64,000 bases of DNA, taken from contig JBANSL010000004.1 in the NCBI GenBank assembly GCA_037127255.1, positions 90,087,627-90,151,626 on the forward strand, written 5' to 3'. Both the position numbers and the translations under genes were made by a program. The notes beneath the pieces are model-generated. The model had not been told where the DNA came from, searched no databases, and saw nothing but the letters and a program-made list of their open reading frames with translations. This document shows, one piece after another, positions 35,501-44,960 of the stretch. Position 1 is the first letter of the stretch. Each line of letters opens with the position of its first letter. This DNA comes from Persicaria tinctoria. Its lineage: Eukaryota; Streptophyta; Magnoliopsida; Caryophyllales; Polygonaceae.

Positions 35501-36668
35501 CAGTTTTATTTGCAAAAATACCACCAATGGTAGTTGTGCAAATTTTCCAAAAAAATGGTATTTTTGCAAACCCACACCAAAAAAGTGGTATTTGTGCAAA
35601 TAACCCACAAAAGAATTGCCGCCAGACCACAAAACCCTAGACAACCGGAGAGAGAGACCGGCACACAGCCACACCCACCCGTCGCCGGCGCCACCACTCG
35701 AGCAGAGGTCGATCAGCAGCCGGCAGACGCCGCCAAGGCTAGAAACCGAGAGGGGAGGCCGGGTGAGACGAGAGAGAAACCCACAGTTCAGGAGGCGCGA
35801 GACGCCATGGTTCGAATCGACGGCAAGCAAAGAAAAGTGCAAGTGAACGACGGAGGGGAAGATTGGTGGAGGCAGCCGCACCGAGCAACCGGCCGGAGCC
35901 GACTAGAGGCCGGTGCCCAGCACCAACGAATCCGACGGGCGTGGAATGAAGGGGCTCTTTCCACAAACCCGGATTTTATTCCAAATTGGGGGAACGAGGA
36001 GCACCGATCCGCAGAATGGAAGCACAGATCGGGCCTGTATTGAACCGAACACTCTCCGAAGAGAGGAGTTGAGGCTCTCCGAAGAGAGATTTGGGCTCTC
36101 CGAAGAGAGATTTAGGCTCTCCGAAGAGAGATATGTGACCGGAGATTCGACGACGGTGATTTAGAGTGGTGGATGGCAGCGGTGCTGTTCATACCTCAAA
36201 AGGGTTTTCCAAGCCATCGACGTTTATTTTAATTACTGTATTTGGGGGTTCGTTCCATTTTTCCTTTTGTCGTTTATTTTGTGGGTTTATCTTAGTTATC
36301 TCATCATTTGTCCTTTCTCAGTTTGCAATATCATTTAGAATTCTTTGAACTAGGGCCGAAGGGTTGTCTAGTTTATTGTTGTTAAAGATAATGTTGTTTC
36401 TTGTTTCCCATATTAATTGCCAAATGAAACAAAGTTCTTCAAAATTTGTATTTTGATTTCTTAGTAGCATAATATCATCAATAGAGAGATTCCTTATTTG
36501 GAGATGTATAAACGATTTGTTGGCTACTTGCTCATGATTTCTACTTATCGATCTTGTTACTTGGCATTTCAAGAAGAGGTGGTGAGTATCTTCCTCCTCA
36601 GTGTTACAAAGACATCATTGAGAGGGCACTCTATTAAAATATCTACCAAGTCTAAATATGCCCTTAAA

Positions 36669-36883
36669 CTTTCCGATTTTGTGGAGATTCCACTAAATCT
36701 ATTGATTTTGTCAACTTTTATTTTTAAAAATGTTTATATATTTATTTTGGGTTTGGGGTATAAAAAAATAAGCCAATTGAGAAATATTTCCCCTATATAT
36801 ATACCTATTTTAGCAATTTTAAATTAGATTACGAGGTTCATCCATTTTCTGGTAGGATTTTCTTTCTCAATATAATATTCTTA
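36669..36883. repeat. 215-bp direct repeat, right copy
   Basis: Partner of 31833-32048, beginning immediately where LINE sequence stops. Confidence 0.9.
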
Positions 36884-37189
36884 TCCTATGTCATTGGATC
36901 TCACAATAGACAAATCGTATTTATTTTTAGGTAAAAAAAATTTCAATTTGGATTTTTTTTTTCATAATCTTTGAATCTATTGATTTAGTCAATTTTTTCT
37001 ATATAGGAATAAATACTAGTTATTTTACTTTTTAACAAATCCATACATACATGCATCTTCTAGATGTACATACATTTTGATTTTTTTTTTCATTTTACAT
37101 GAAGAAATCTAAACAGTTATTTCATCAATAATATAAAGATCAATCTTCAAACATTTTGCATTTTTAAAACTATTTTCCTAAATTAAAAT

Positions 37190-37526
37190 AAATAATCATT
37201 ATTTTTTTTAAAAAAAATTATAAATATTGAATCTCAAAAAGAATATTCTACACATCGATTAAATGATTAAATAAAATGTATTAGGAAAGATATAAGATAA
37301 GATTTCAATAATTATCAAATTAGTTTACCCCAAGATAAAATTTAGAAATTCAATCAAAATAAAATAATTATTAATTTTTTTTTAAAAAAAGAGAAATAAC
37401 TGAATCTCAAAAAGAATACACATCGATTAAATAAAATGTATTAGGAATGATATAAGATAAGATTTGAACTAATTATCAAATTAGTTTACCCCAAGATAAA
37501 ATTTAGAAATTCAATCAAATTAAAAT
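37190..37526. repeat. ~168-bp tandem duplication upstream of the WNK gene
   Basis: Two copies (about 37190-37359 and 37360-37526) share ttgaatctcaaaaagaata/ctgaatctcaaaaagaata, acacatcgattaaa, aaaatgtattaggaa and tagtttaccccaagataaaa. The second copy ends about 13 bp before the TATA box. Confidence 0.85.
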
Positions 37527-37538
37527 ACGTTACCTCCC

Positions 37539-37546
37539 TATAAATA
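37539..37546 (+). promoter_or_regulatory. TATA box of the WNK gene
   Basis: tataaata about 600 bp upstream of the WNK ATG, followed by pyrimidine-rich leader-like sequence. Transcription would start near 37570. Confidence 0.5.
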
Positions 37547-37842
37547 CGCCTCGAAAATCTTCTTTGATTTTCTCCTTTCCTCATTCCTAATTGCCCCCAA
37601 ACGCGAAGCCCTAATTTCGATCCCACCAAATCGCTAGGTTTTCTTCCTTCTCTCCCACCCCAGAAAAACTTGGAATTGTGAATTGTCTTCTGCAGTTGTT
37701 CGTACCACGTTTATCTGTTCTTATCGGCTTCTTTGGCGTGGTATGTAGCTGATCGGCGATTGCGGCAATCGCAGGGAAGAAAGAAAGTCTAGGAGCGATC
37801 AGAAGGCTCGATCGAGAACAAGGAGTTTTTTTCCCCAGGCTG

Positions 37843-37998
37843 ATGGATGTTCGACTTACGGGATTGCGGTTTAGTTCTAAATCGAAGAAGATGGTGTTGA
37901 TTGGCTGTCGGTTGAGGTTTCAGTCGGCATTCGATTCGTATTCGATCGCCTGCGAAGCGTTCTCGGAAAAACGCCTGTTGGATTGTCAACTGCTTTGA
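37843..37998 (+). other. Possible 51-codon uORF in the WNK leader
   Basis: ATG at 37843 opens a frame to TGA at 37996-37998 (starts MDVRLTGLRFSS). If there is no leader intron it precedes the WNK start. A donor-like gtatgt at about 37741 and an acceptor-like tttcag at about 38049 would splice it out. Confidence 0.25.
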
Positions 37999-38141
37999 TC
38001 TCTGCTGATTTCTCCCGTTCACCGTCGTTTTTTGATCGGTGTTTTCAGGAATAGATTGTTTTCATTCTCGCGGATTCTTCTTTGTTCATACCGCTGAATT
38101 CGTGTGAAGCTTCGAGTTTTATTTCCTTCAAGCCGCAATCC

Positions 38142-40701
38142 ATGGAAACCGATGATTTAGAAGTTGCTGAGAGAGATCCGTCTGGTCGATACATTAGGGT
38201 GCGAATTCCTATTCTCTCTCTTACGGAGTATTTTTTTTGTTTATTGAAATGATTCTTTCTTTTGCTGCTTCATATTTTCTCTATTAATCGTCGCATTGCT
38301 AATATCTGTCTGTTAGTTCTTCAATTCGTGCACAGTGCAAGTCGTTGGATTGCTAATTGTTCTGTTCAGTTTAACCTGATCTCGCCTAAAATCAATATTC
38401 GTTTGTTTGTGTATCATATCATATATCTGATTTCTTATCAGCTTCTGTTTCCTTTTCCTGGTGACTTCAGTTTAATGAAATCTTGGGGAAAGGAGCATCC
38501 AAGACTGTGTATGTTATTCTAGCTGCATTTGCTTTTCGTTCATACTCTTTAGATTTTGGTTAACAGCTTCTCAAAAATCTTCAGCCTTTAGATATATATC
38601 TCTGATTTTAGTGCTATGGTGTAGTTACAAGGCATTCGACGAGGCAAATGGTATCGAGGTTGCCTGGAGCCAGGTGCAGATTGATGAGATAATACAGTCT
38701 CCTGAACAGTTGGAAAGGTTGTATTTGGAAGTCCATTTGCTGAAATCACTGAAGCATGAAAACATTACCAAGTGCTACTACTCTTGGGTGGATGATGGTA
38801 ACCAGACAGTAAACATTATTACCGAGTTCTTCACTTCTGGAAGTCTGCGGAAGTGAGTATAGTTTATTATATGTGAAGTGATTTTGGAAATTCCTCCAAT
38901 GTTTGTTTCCAGTTTGCCCAAGTGTTTGTATTGTGATTTCAGGTATCGGAAAAAGCACAGGAAGGTTGAATTGAAGGCTATAAAAAACTGGGCAATGCAA
39001 ATTCTCAGAGGCTTAATGCATCTGCACAGTCATACTCCACCTATTAGTCACAGAGATCTGAAGTGTGACAATATTTTTGTGAATGGGAATGCTGGACAAA
39101 TTAAAATTGGAGATCTTGGCCTTGCTGTTGTTATGGACCAACCTATCGCCCACAGCGTCATTGGTATAATATGTAACTAGTATGTTTTGTTGCTTTTTTC
39201 TTACGTTGATACTAGTTCCTTATTTTTTTCATGGTCTGCATCCAGGAACTCCTGAATTCATGGCTCCAGAGCTTTATGATGAAGAATACAATGAACTTGT
39301 GGATATATATTCTTTTGGGATGTGCATGCTGGAGATGGTTACCTGTGAATTGCCATATGGCGAATGTGAAAACCAAGCTCAAATTTTCAAGAAAGTTACT
39401 TCAGTAAGTGCCCTCAGCCTTAGAACACATTATGCATGTGCTTTAGTTAGATATAGTATATAGTATATATGATATGATTTGATAGGATTCCATTGCGGCT
39501 CCTTATTTTTTTCATCAATAGGGCATAAAACCAGCTTCCCTTGGCAAAGTGTCTGACCCGCAAGTGAAGCTGTTCATTGAGAAGTGTCTTGTTCCGGCAT
39601 CAATGAGACCCTCTGCTGCTGAACTTTTGAAGGACCCTTTCTTTGCCCCCACTACCAAATCTGAAGCGACAGGGATGACTTCACATCCCATGCTTCCGGC
39701 TGACAATATTCCTGAACCAGCACATCTGCCTAGGCTGGAGTCTCACTTGATGGATATGGACAGTGTTTGCAAGAAATCTGGTGCATTTTCTGAAAGCAGT
39801 TATGAATCACCCCCTACAACTATAGAACTGTCGAAGTCCAATCACTTCAATTCATTCACTTTAAAGGGGAAGAAGGAGAATGACAGTTCAATTTCTATGA
39901 CCTTGAAAATTGTTGACAAGTTTGGTAAGTTTTTCTTCTTCTTTTTTTTTTAAAATATCTAAAAGCATTGTCTTCTGCAATTGATGTGTGCTTCTCTTTA
40001 ATCTCTTATAGCTAAGTGCTTAACTTGATTTGTATATGTATCTGTAAAAGGTGGACCAGGTGGTGCCCAGAATATTGATTTTCAGTTTTATCTATTAACT
40101 GACACCACTCTCTCAATCGCTGCTGAGATGGTTGATGAGCTCAATTTGCTAAAAGAGGATGTGGTTCTGATAGCTGGGTTGATGGATGATTTGATAAAGA
40201 TGCTTCTCAGCACTTGCAAACGCTCTTGCGATTCCAGCATGGGTGAAGCAGAATCTGTGGTTCTTTCTCAGTGCCCGAAAGACCATAGTGCTCGAGAATC
40301 ATTTACTTCAGAGATTTCAACTGAACATATTTGGTCTGATTGTCTTGATGCCTGCAAAATCTCAGACAGGTATTTATTTTCAGATGTCTTGTAACGGTAC
40401 CCCTTGTTCAATAAAAACTCAATGTAACATCTCTGTGATTGGTGCTTTTCTGCATAGTCAAGTCTAAACCTTTTCTATCTTTTCTAGTTCCTGCAGTGCC
40501 GTATCTGATGCCTTTAGCATGTTGAGCACATCTACAACTCCAACATTACATGACAATGAGAAGTGTGGTGAGCTGATGACGGAGTTGGCTGCCATTGATT
40601 CCCATTACCAGCAACTCATGGCTGAGCTCATGAAGAAGAAGGCGGACGCAGTTGAAAATGCAAAAAGAAAGTGGGTTTCTAGGAAGATCCCAGATGCTTG
40701 A
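38142..40701 (+). CDS. WNK: WNK (with-no-lysine) serine/threonine kinase, WNK8/10-like
   Basis: Eight exons (38142-38198, 38471-38508, 38625-38852, 38943-39163, 39246-39403, 39522-39924, 40051-40369, 40488-40701) give 545 aa with consistent phases. The Gly loop GKGASKTV holds the displaced catalytic Lys (residue 30). The canonical beta-3 Lys site reads IEVAWSQ, the defining WNK feature. Also seen are HRDLKCDN (144-151), DLG (165-167) and GTPEFMAPE, with the kinase domain ending near DPFF. The C-terminal part has a second conserved block ([22 protein letters not shown]1-C-like) and ends in a Lys-rich helix. Plant WNKs act in ion, sugar/RGS and flowering-time signalling. The N-terminus ([10 protein letters not shown]) is closest to WNK8/WNK10. 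The residue before HRD is Ser, where relatives usually have Ile/Val. Confidence 0.93.
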
Positions 40702-41341
40702 AGGGTTTTTGTCACTTTTTCTCCTTTTTATCCCTGGTAGCTCTCAACGAGCAAAAGTGTAAATTCGTTCTACCTTGTCCGGGAACACAAATCTGCATCT
40801 TTTGTAAACATTGTTCCCGTCTCAAGTAGAGATGGGGCAATCCAATTTCCTTACCTTTATAGAAGAGGCACAAATCAAGTTGTCAATCTAGATAGTTAAG
40901 CCATTTTTTTTCCGCTTGGTTTTCATTCATTGCTTGAAACTCCTATTGTTTCTGTTTATCTTTTGATGATGTAAGGGGTTTCGGCTATCCCTGTTTGATC
41001 ATTTGGGTGTGTTTGGATTACCTTAAGTTGAATTGATTCCTTGATCATTTATTGTTTTACTGATCTTCTGCCTTTCCTTCTCCCCAAATTCTGCCATTTT
41101 TATAGGGCCTTTGTTCTTTGTTTTGACTAACTACAGAGTGTAAAGCAATTGCAATTTGCAACTGAATTCATAAGGTGGCGTTGCATTTGTACGTACTTAT
41201 TCAAACTTCCTTTTTTTCTTCTGCTGCATTCATTTCACCATTTACTCCTGTTTCCACTCCCACATTAAATAATCCAACTTCATGTAATTTGACCTCACTC
41301 TCAGTTCTTCACATCACACACAGAGCCCATTTCAGTATCAC
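40702..41341. other. WNK 3' UTR and spacer to the IDL gene
   Basis: No gene-like ORF. Confidence 0.45.
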
Positions 41342-41349
41342 TATATAAG
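41342..41349 (+). promoter_or_regulatory. TATA box of the IDA-like gene
   Basis: tatataag 57 bp upstream of the favoured ATG at 41399. A start about 30 bp downstream would fall near 41373, making the in-frame ATG at 41375 too close to the cap and supporting 41399. Confidence 0.6.
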
Positions 41350-41398
41350 TCGGTGTTGGTGGACAATCAATCCATTGTTTGTTGATACCTTCATCACA

Positions 41399-41686
41399 AT
41401 GTTCGCTCAAAGACTTGTTCTGGTTCTCATCCTCGCGCTCTCCCTTCTCGGTGATGGAACAAGCTACGAGATTCATACCGGAAACAGCAGAGGAAATCGC
41501 AAAATTACCCACCTGGGTTACAGCCAGCAGCTGGGAAGAGACGGAAGAGGAAGCAGCCTCGGGTTTCTGTCTATGCCATTCGGCTTTCTTCCGAAAGGCG
41601 CATTGGTCCCTCCATCCGGTCCATCTGAAAGGCACTACTACTCCTATGAAGGCCCTGGTCTCCATCGCCGCAAGTTCTTTCCCTGA
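41399..41686 (+). CDS. IDL: IDA-like (INFLORESCENCE DEFICIENT IN ABSCISSION) peptide precursor
   Basis: An intronless 95-aa ORF. Residues 1-20 (MFAQRLVLVLILALSLLGDG) form a signal peptide. Residues 61-80 carry the EPIP signature FGFLPKGALVPPSGPSERHY, equivalent to the family FGxLPKG-x-PPSxPSxRHN. Mature IDA/IDL peptides are cut from this region and bind HAE/HSL receptor kinases with SERK co-receptors, triggering organ shedding and related responses. Two oddities: the terminal Asn of the peptide is Tyr, and a 15-residue tail (YSYEGPGLHRRKFFP) follows, where IDA itself ends. The upstream ATG at 41375 would add eight residues before the signal peptide. The family call rests on the motif, signal peptide and length together. 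Confidence 0.82.
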   Translation: MFAQRLVLVLILALSLLGDGTSYEIHTGNSRGNRKITHLGYSQQLGRDGRGSSLGFLSMPFGFLPKGALVPPSGPSERHYYSYEGPGLHRRKFFP

Positions 41687-42550
41687 GAACTTCCACTCCT
41701 CAAACCCGCGGAACCTATCAAGTGTACCTGTCCTCATTGTCCTGTGTTATAAACTCTCATAAAGAGTTCTTGGTTTTCCAGTGTATAATCTACTGTACCA
41801 GGCTCTGTCTCATTTGTTTTTTGTTTGAATTCTAGAAATCAATTTCTATTTGAACAAGTTCTTTAGCACACCCAAATCACTTCCCACATCGATTTAACGA
41901 CAGTTTCTATGCGGAACTCGTACATTACATTCAAATCAACAAATTGAATCTGAGCAAAGAAGATCAAGATTTTCACAGCCGGGTCTGTAACAGCGGATTA
42001 AGGGAGGGAAACTTACCTCAAGCAAAGATGTCCATCTCCAGCCATTACTGTTTACTGTCTTGGCGTCTGCTGACTGCTACCTTCTTCCACTTCATTAACT
42101 GCGTCAACACCTATTTGACTTTGTTCAGAAGCCGTTACAACAATTGGTTTCAAGTTCTGGGTGACCATAAATGTTAAGGGTGGCCTAGTTTTACTGGTGG
42201 TTGTGATGGTAATAACTAATCTTGGCTGCTTTTTCCTGAATTTCCTGCTCTGATCTACATACAAGGCATTGAATCCAAATCTTTACCCAGGTGTAGTTAT
42301 TCGGATCAATCATTGCAAGCAAGGGACAAAGCAAGGCAGAAACCAACTGAGAAAATGGCGATGATCTTTTCATCCACAACTATGAACGATATATATGCAC
42401 AAATATGACATTTATAGCTATACCAAGTTACCAACACATAGGTGGAAAGTTTTGTGTTCATGTAAGACTCCATAGGCATCAACACGAGGAGGCATTCACG
42501 GATTTACACTAATCATCTCAAGTGAAGCTAGAGGAATGTTTACACAAGGA
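41687..42550. other. IDL 3' region and Yippee 3' UTR
   Basis: Convergent intergenic sequence. Short ORFs without domains. Confidence 0.45.
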
Positions 42551-43322
42551 TTACCAATTTTCTTTAACAATTTTCGCCTTCTCTAATATGAACTTCCCTT
42601 CCTTGTACTTTTGTGAGACCTCATACGCTCGTTCATACTTCCAGCCCAGCACCTCGCGACAGTCATTGCAGTAAATATCAGCAACGGTGTGGAGACCTGT
42701 CGAGAGCTCCCTGTCTTCCTTGAGTCCAACATCAATGCTCATGGCGTGGGAAAACAGAAATGCTCTACCGTTTCTTCCCTACACATGATCAAACCATAAC
42801 TATGAGGATCTAAACTCAATCCGCTCAAAGTATCAGTCAGTTTGATCAACCTAGCCTCAAACCAATAGCTTGTCTTGATAGAAACCTCAAGCAACACAGT
42901 TACCTTCTAGCCGAATCAACAGCTCGGTAACTCAATCAAGAAGATGCATAAACAAAACACTTCAGAGATGGAAACAAGGATGAAGATGTTGAGAAAGATG
43001 GCTAGTTGAAAATCAGTACATGGTTCAGAAACTAGACATAGTTATCATTCAATCAAAGATACTAAAAACACACAAAATGGATTCTATTTACAGCCACTAA
43101 AATTGATGATTATCACTATCCCCTTTTCCAATTCAGCTCATTTGCAGCGATCAGATCGAAAATGGATGATTCAGATTCCAATATGAGCCAAGGCTAAAAG
43201 ATTGAAAGAGAATTTTCCAATCTGTTCACCTGGAAAGCCTTAGATATGATATCATCGTGAAGCGCAACGTTGTTCCTGCAATTAAAGCAACTATACAACC
43301 GAGGTCCGACGAATTCCGCCAT
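42551..43322 (-). CDS. Yippee-like zinc-binding protein
   Basis: Two coding exons on the minus strand (43230-43322 and 42551-42778) give 106 aa, the usual family length. Translation starts [18 protein letters not shown], continues into exon 2 as [33 protein letters not shown] and [13 protein letters not shown], and ends KIVKENW. The two CxxC pairs (CFNC in exon 1, CNDC in exon 2) form the Yippee zinc site in a CULT/MSS4-like fold. The biochemical role in plants is not established. The intron is 451 bp, and the exon 2 ORF alone would miss the first zinc ligands. Confidence 0.93.
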
Positions 43323-43795
43323 CAAAATCTACTAGAACAAAAACACAGTATCTCCCACCAAAGAAACCCTGAAATTAAGATCAACATCAGGCAAACAATT
43401 AGTAATTGATGGTGCAAAAACCTAAATTTAGAGGATAAAGACTAAAGAGTGTCGATGGATGCTGATGAAAGTGAGAATCAATTGGACAAATACATACAGC
43501 AATTAGTTGCTGAAATTGACAAAAATTTAATCACGGTAATATTGTTAACAAACCAACCTGGACGCATCAGTGTATCACCGTTTATGATCCACAGAGAAGT
43601 GGAAGAGTAGAACTAGGGTTCTTGTAGCGGTTGATGGATTATGGATATTGGATATGACTTCGGAAGGAGTGAAGAAGAAGACGCCAAACGTGAACAGGTT
43701 TTTCTTCGGAAATTCCATCATTAGCTATAAAGTTTGGATTTTTGTCACAAGAGGAACAAAACTCAGCTCGGTCCAAAACTCGAAAATTCCATCCT
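43323..43795. other. Yippee leader and promoter region
   Basis: Probably contains the 5' UTR, possibly with a leader intron. No other gene. Confidence 0.4.
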
Positions 43796-44560
43796 GACCA
43801 GCTGATATTAAGCTCGATCTCAACTCGTTCGAACTAAATTTTTAAAATTTTCGGTTGAGTTTTTTTGTTAGGTAAAAATCTGAGGTCAAACATATCTGAA
43901 TTACTGAACCCCGAGGACCGACAATTCGGCAGACGGAAAACCGTCATAAACAAACAAAATACAAGATGATGCATAATATAGACAAAAACACTCTATAAGG
44001 CGAAACTAAACACAACCAAACCAAAAGAGATGGGGACGTAGACGACGAACGGAGCCAAGCACTACCCATAAGCAGCACCGCAGGCCGACAGTACATCAGG
44101 AGTGAAGATGAACCTCCAAGGAAACAGCCTTCCGGGAAAAGGAGACGCCTCGATACACACCACCACGACTCCAGCCTGTCCCAACACCAAACAGTCAGAA
44201 CCCCAACGAACGGGAAAGAGAGTCCAGACACGCCAAACGTAAATCACCAATCCGCCTGAATCGAAAACACCAAAGACCCTAAAACGGGGATTAAGCGAAC
44301 CCAATAGGGAATTATTAAGGAACCTTTTTTTGAGATTAATTTCTTTTAAGTTATTAATTATTAATTATAAATTTTTATTTTTACATATTTTTTCCTTGGG
44401 GCTTGCTTAGGGTCTAAAGCACCAAAATAAGCTCATTCAAGCCCGAGTTAAAATTTAGGCTTGCCTCGAGCTCGTTTTTATTCTAAATTAATTGAATATG
44501 AACATGCAATATTCGGCTCGCTCGGATGAAATAAGAGCTCTAATTCTTGAATTTGTAAAT
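43796..44560. mobile_element. gctcga-rich MITE split by a retroposon
   Basis: gctcgatctcaactcgttcg at 43800 and ttgcctcgagctcg/cggctcgctcgg at 44460-44525 resemble the element at 31345-31685. They lie on either side of the retroposon copy at 43868-44335, suggesting one element interrupted by the other. No boundaries or target duplications could be fixed. Confidence 0.35.
43868..44335 (-). mobile_element. Retroposon copy, same family as 33.1 kb
   Basis: Starts with a T-run plus gttaggtaaaa and aligns with 33160-33640 through ccgaggaccga, cggcagacggaaaaccgtc, gtacatcaggagt, gaacctc and gacgcctcgatacacac. Diverged and shorter than the 33.1-kb copy. The poly(A) tail would be on the minus strand. 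Confidence 0.7.
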
Positions 44561-44960
44561 AAAGAACGGTCATATCCGATAAGAGCTCTAATACAGGTTC
44601 GGTGATATGTTGGATCCTGTCATAGGTTAGAATGTTAGATATATTGTATATTTGATCGGGTTCGGACCAAGTTCGGATGTACTCATTCGGGTTCGGTTAT
44701 ATAACAACTTATCGCTTTCTAGTGTTTATATTTGGATCCTTTTGGGCCTTTTCTAATCTATTGGGCCTCTCTGCATTCATTATATGGGCTGAAGAAATTC
44801 AGGATTTACAAATTGACACAGTTTCAGTCTCCCTTTCTTCCCCAATCCCAATCCCGTAGTACAATTTTCACAGAAATCCTCAAAATTTCGACTGTTTTTG
44901 AAACCTTAATCGGCCAAAATTAGTTACAGAGCCAGTAGTACAGTACAATCCGACACAGGT
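44561..44960. other. MTA promoter and leader
   Basis: No ORF with a domain. The leader probably starts around 44800. Confidence 0.4.

Larger units (their letters stand above)
33775..35606. mobile_element. Pack-MULE-like element carrying host-gene sequence
   Basis: Long imperfect inverted repeats of about 100 bp (left: gcactaaataccactttttc, tttgcaaaaataccac, tttggaaaaatttgcaag; right: their reverse complements) bound an 1832-bp segment. A 9-bp direct repeat, acaaaagaa, flanks it (33766-33774 and 35607-35615). Nine-bp duplications and long TIRs are MULE hallmarks. There is no transposase. The interior is GC-rich and contains a 65-bp tandem array and a fasciclin-like arabinogalactan gene fragment, which fits a Pack-MULE. 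TIR identity is only moderate. Confidence 0.78.
33109..36211 (-). mobile_element. Retroposon with poly(A) and 20-bp target duplication, host to a MULE-like insert
   Basis: A 20-bp direct repeat, agccatcgacgtttatttta, flanks it (33089-33108 and 36212-36231). A long poly-T (about 33121-33149) marks a minus-strand poly(A) tail. The poly-T is followed by gataaggaaataattcg, the terminus shared with 310 and 25685. The 3' portion (33160-33735) is homologous to 1-245 and 43868-44335. Without the inner MULE-like element (33775-35606) it is about 1.26 kb. It has no reverse transcriptase, so it was probably mobilised in trans. It was inserted within the RNase H domain of the LINE. Confidence 0.85.
32049..36668 (-). 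mobile_element. 5'-truncated LINE carrying two later insertions
   Basis: The LINE survives in three minus-strand pieces: 36668-36232 (zf-RVT remnant EEEDTHHLFLKCQ, then IWQLIWETRNNIIF, up to NVDG), 33108-32962 (start of RNase H, INVDGSMRP and AGVIRDSDG) and 32403-32049 (rest of RNase H, IERSLKKVIIAGDN and HCYREANRVAY). Together they are about 0.94 kb. A hAT MITE (32404-32961) and a retroposon (33109-36211) split the RNase H domain. Flanking 216-bp repeats may be an unusually long target duplication. No clear poly(A) tail is visible at 32049. Confidence 0.82.

Noticed and set aside
34811..35533. 240-codon ORF as an intact fasciclin-like gene
   Set aside because: It lacks the signal peptide and first fasciclin domain, has internal deletions, and lies within MULE-like termini, so it is a captured fragment.
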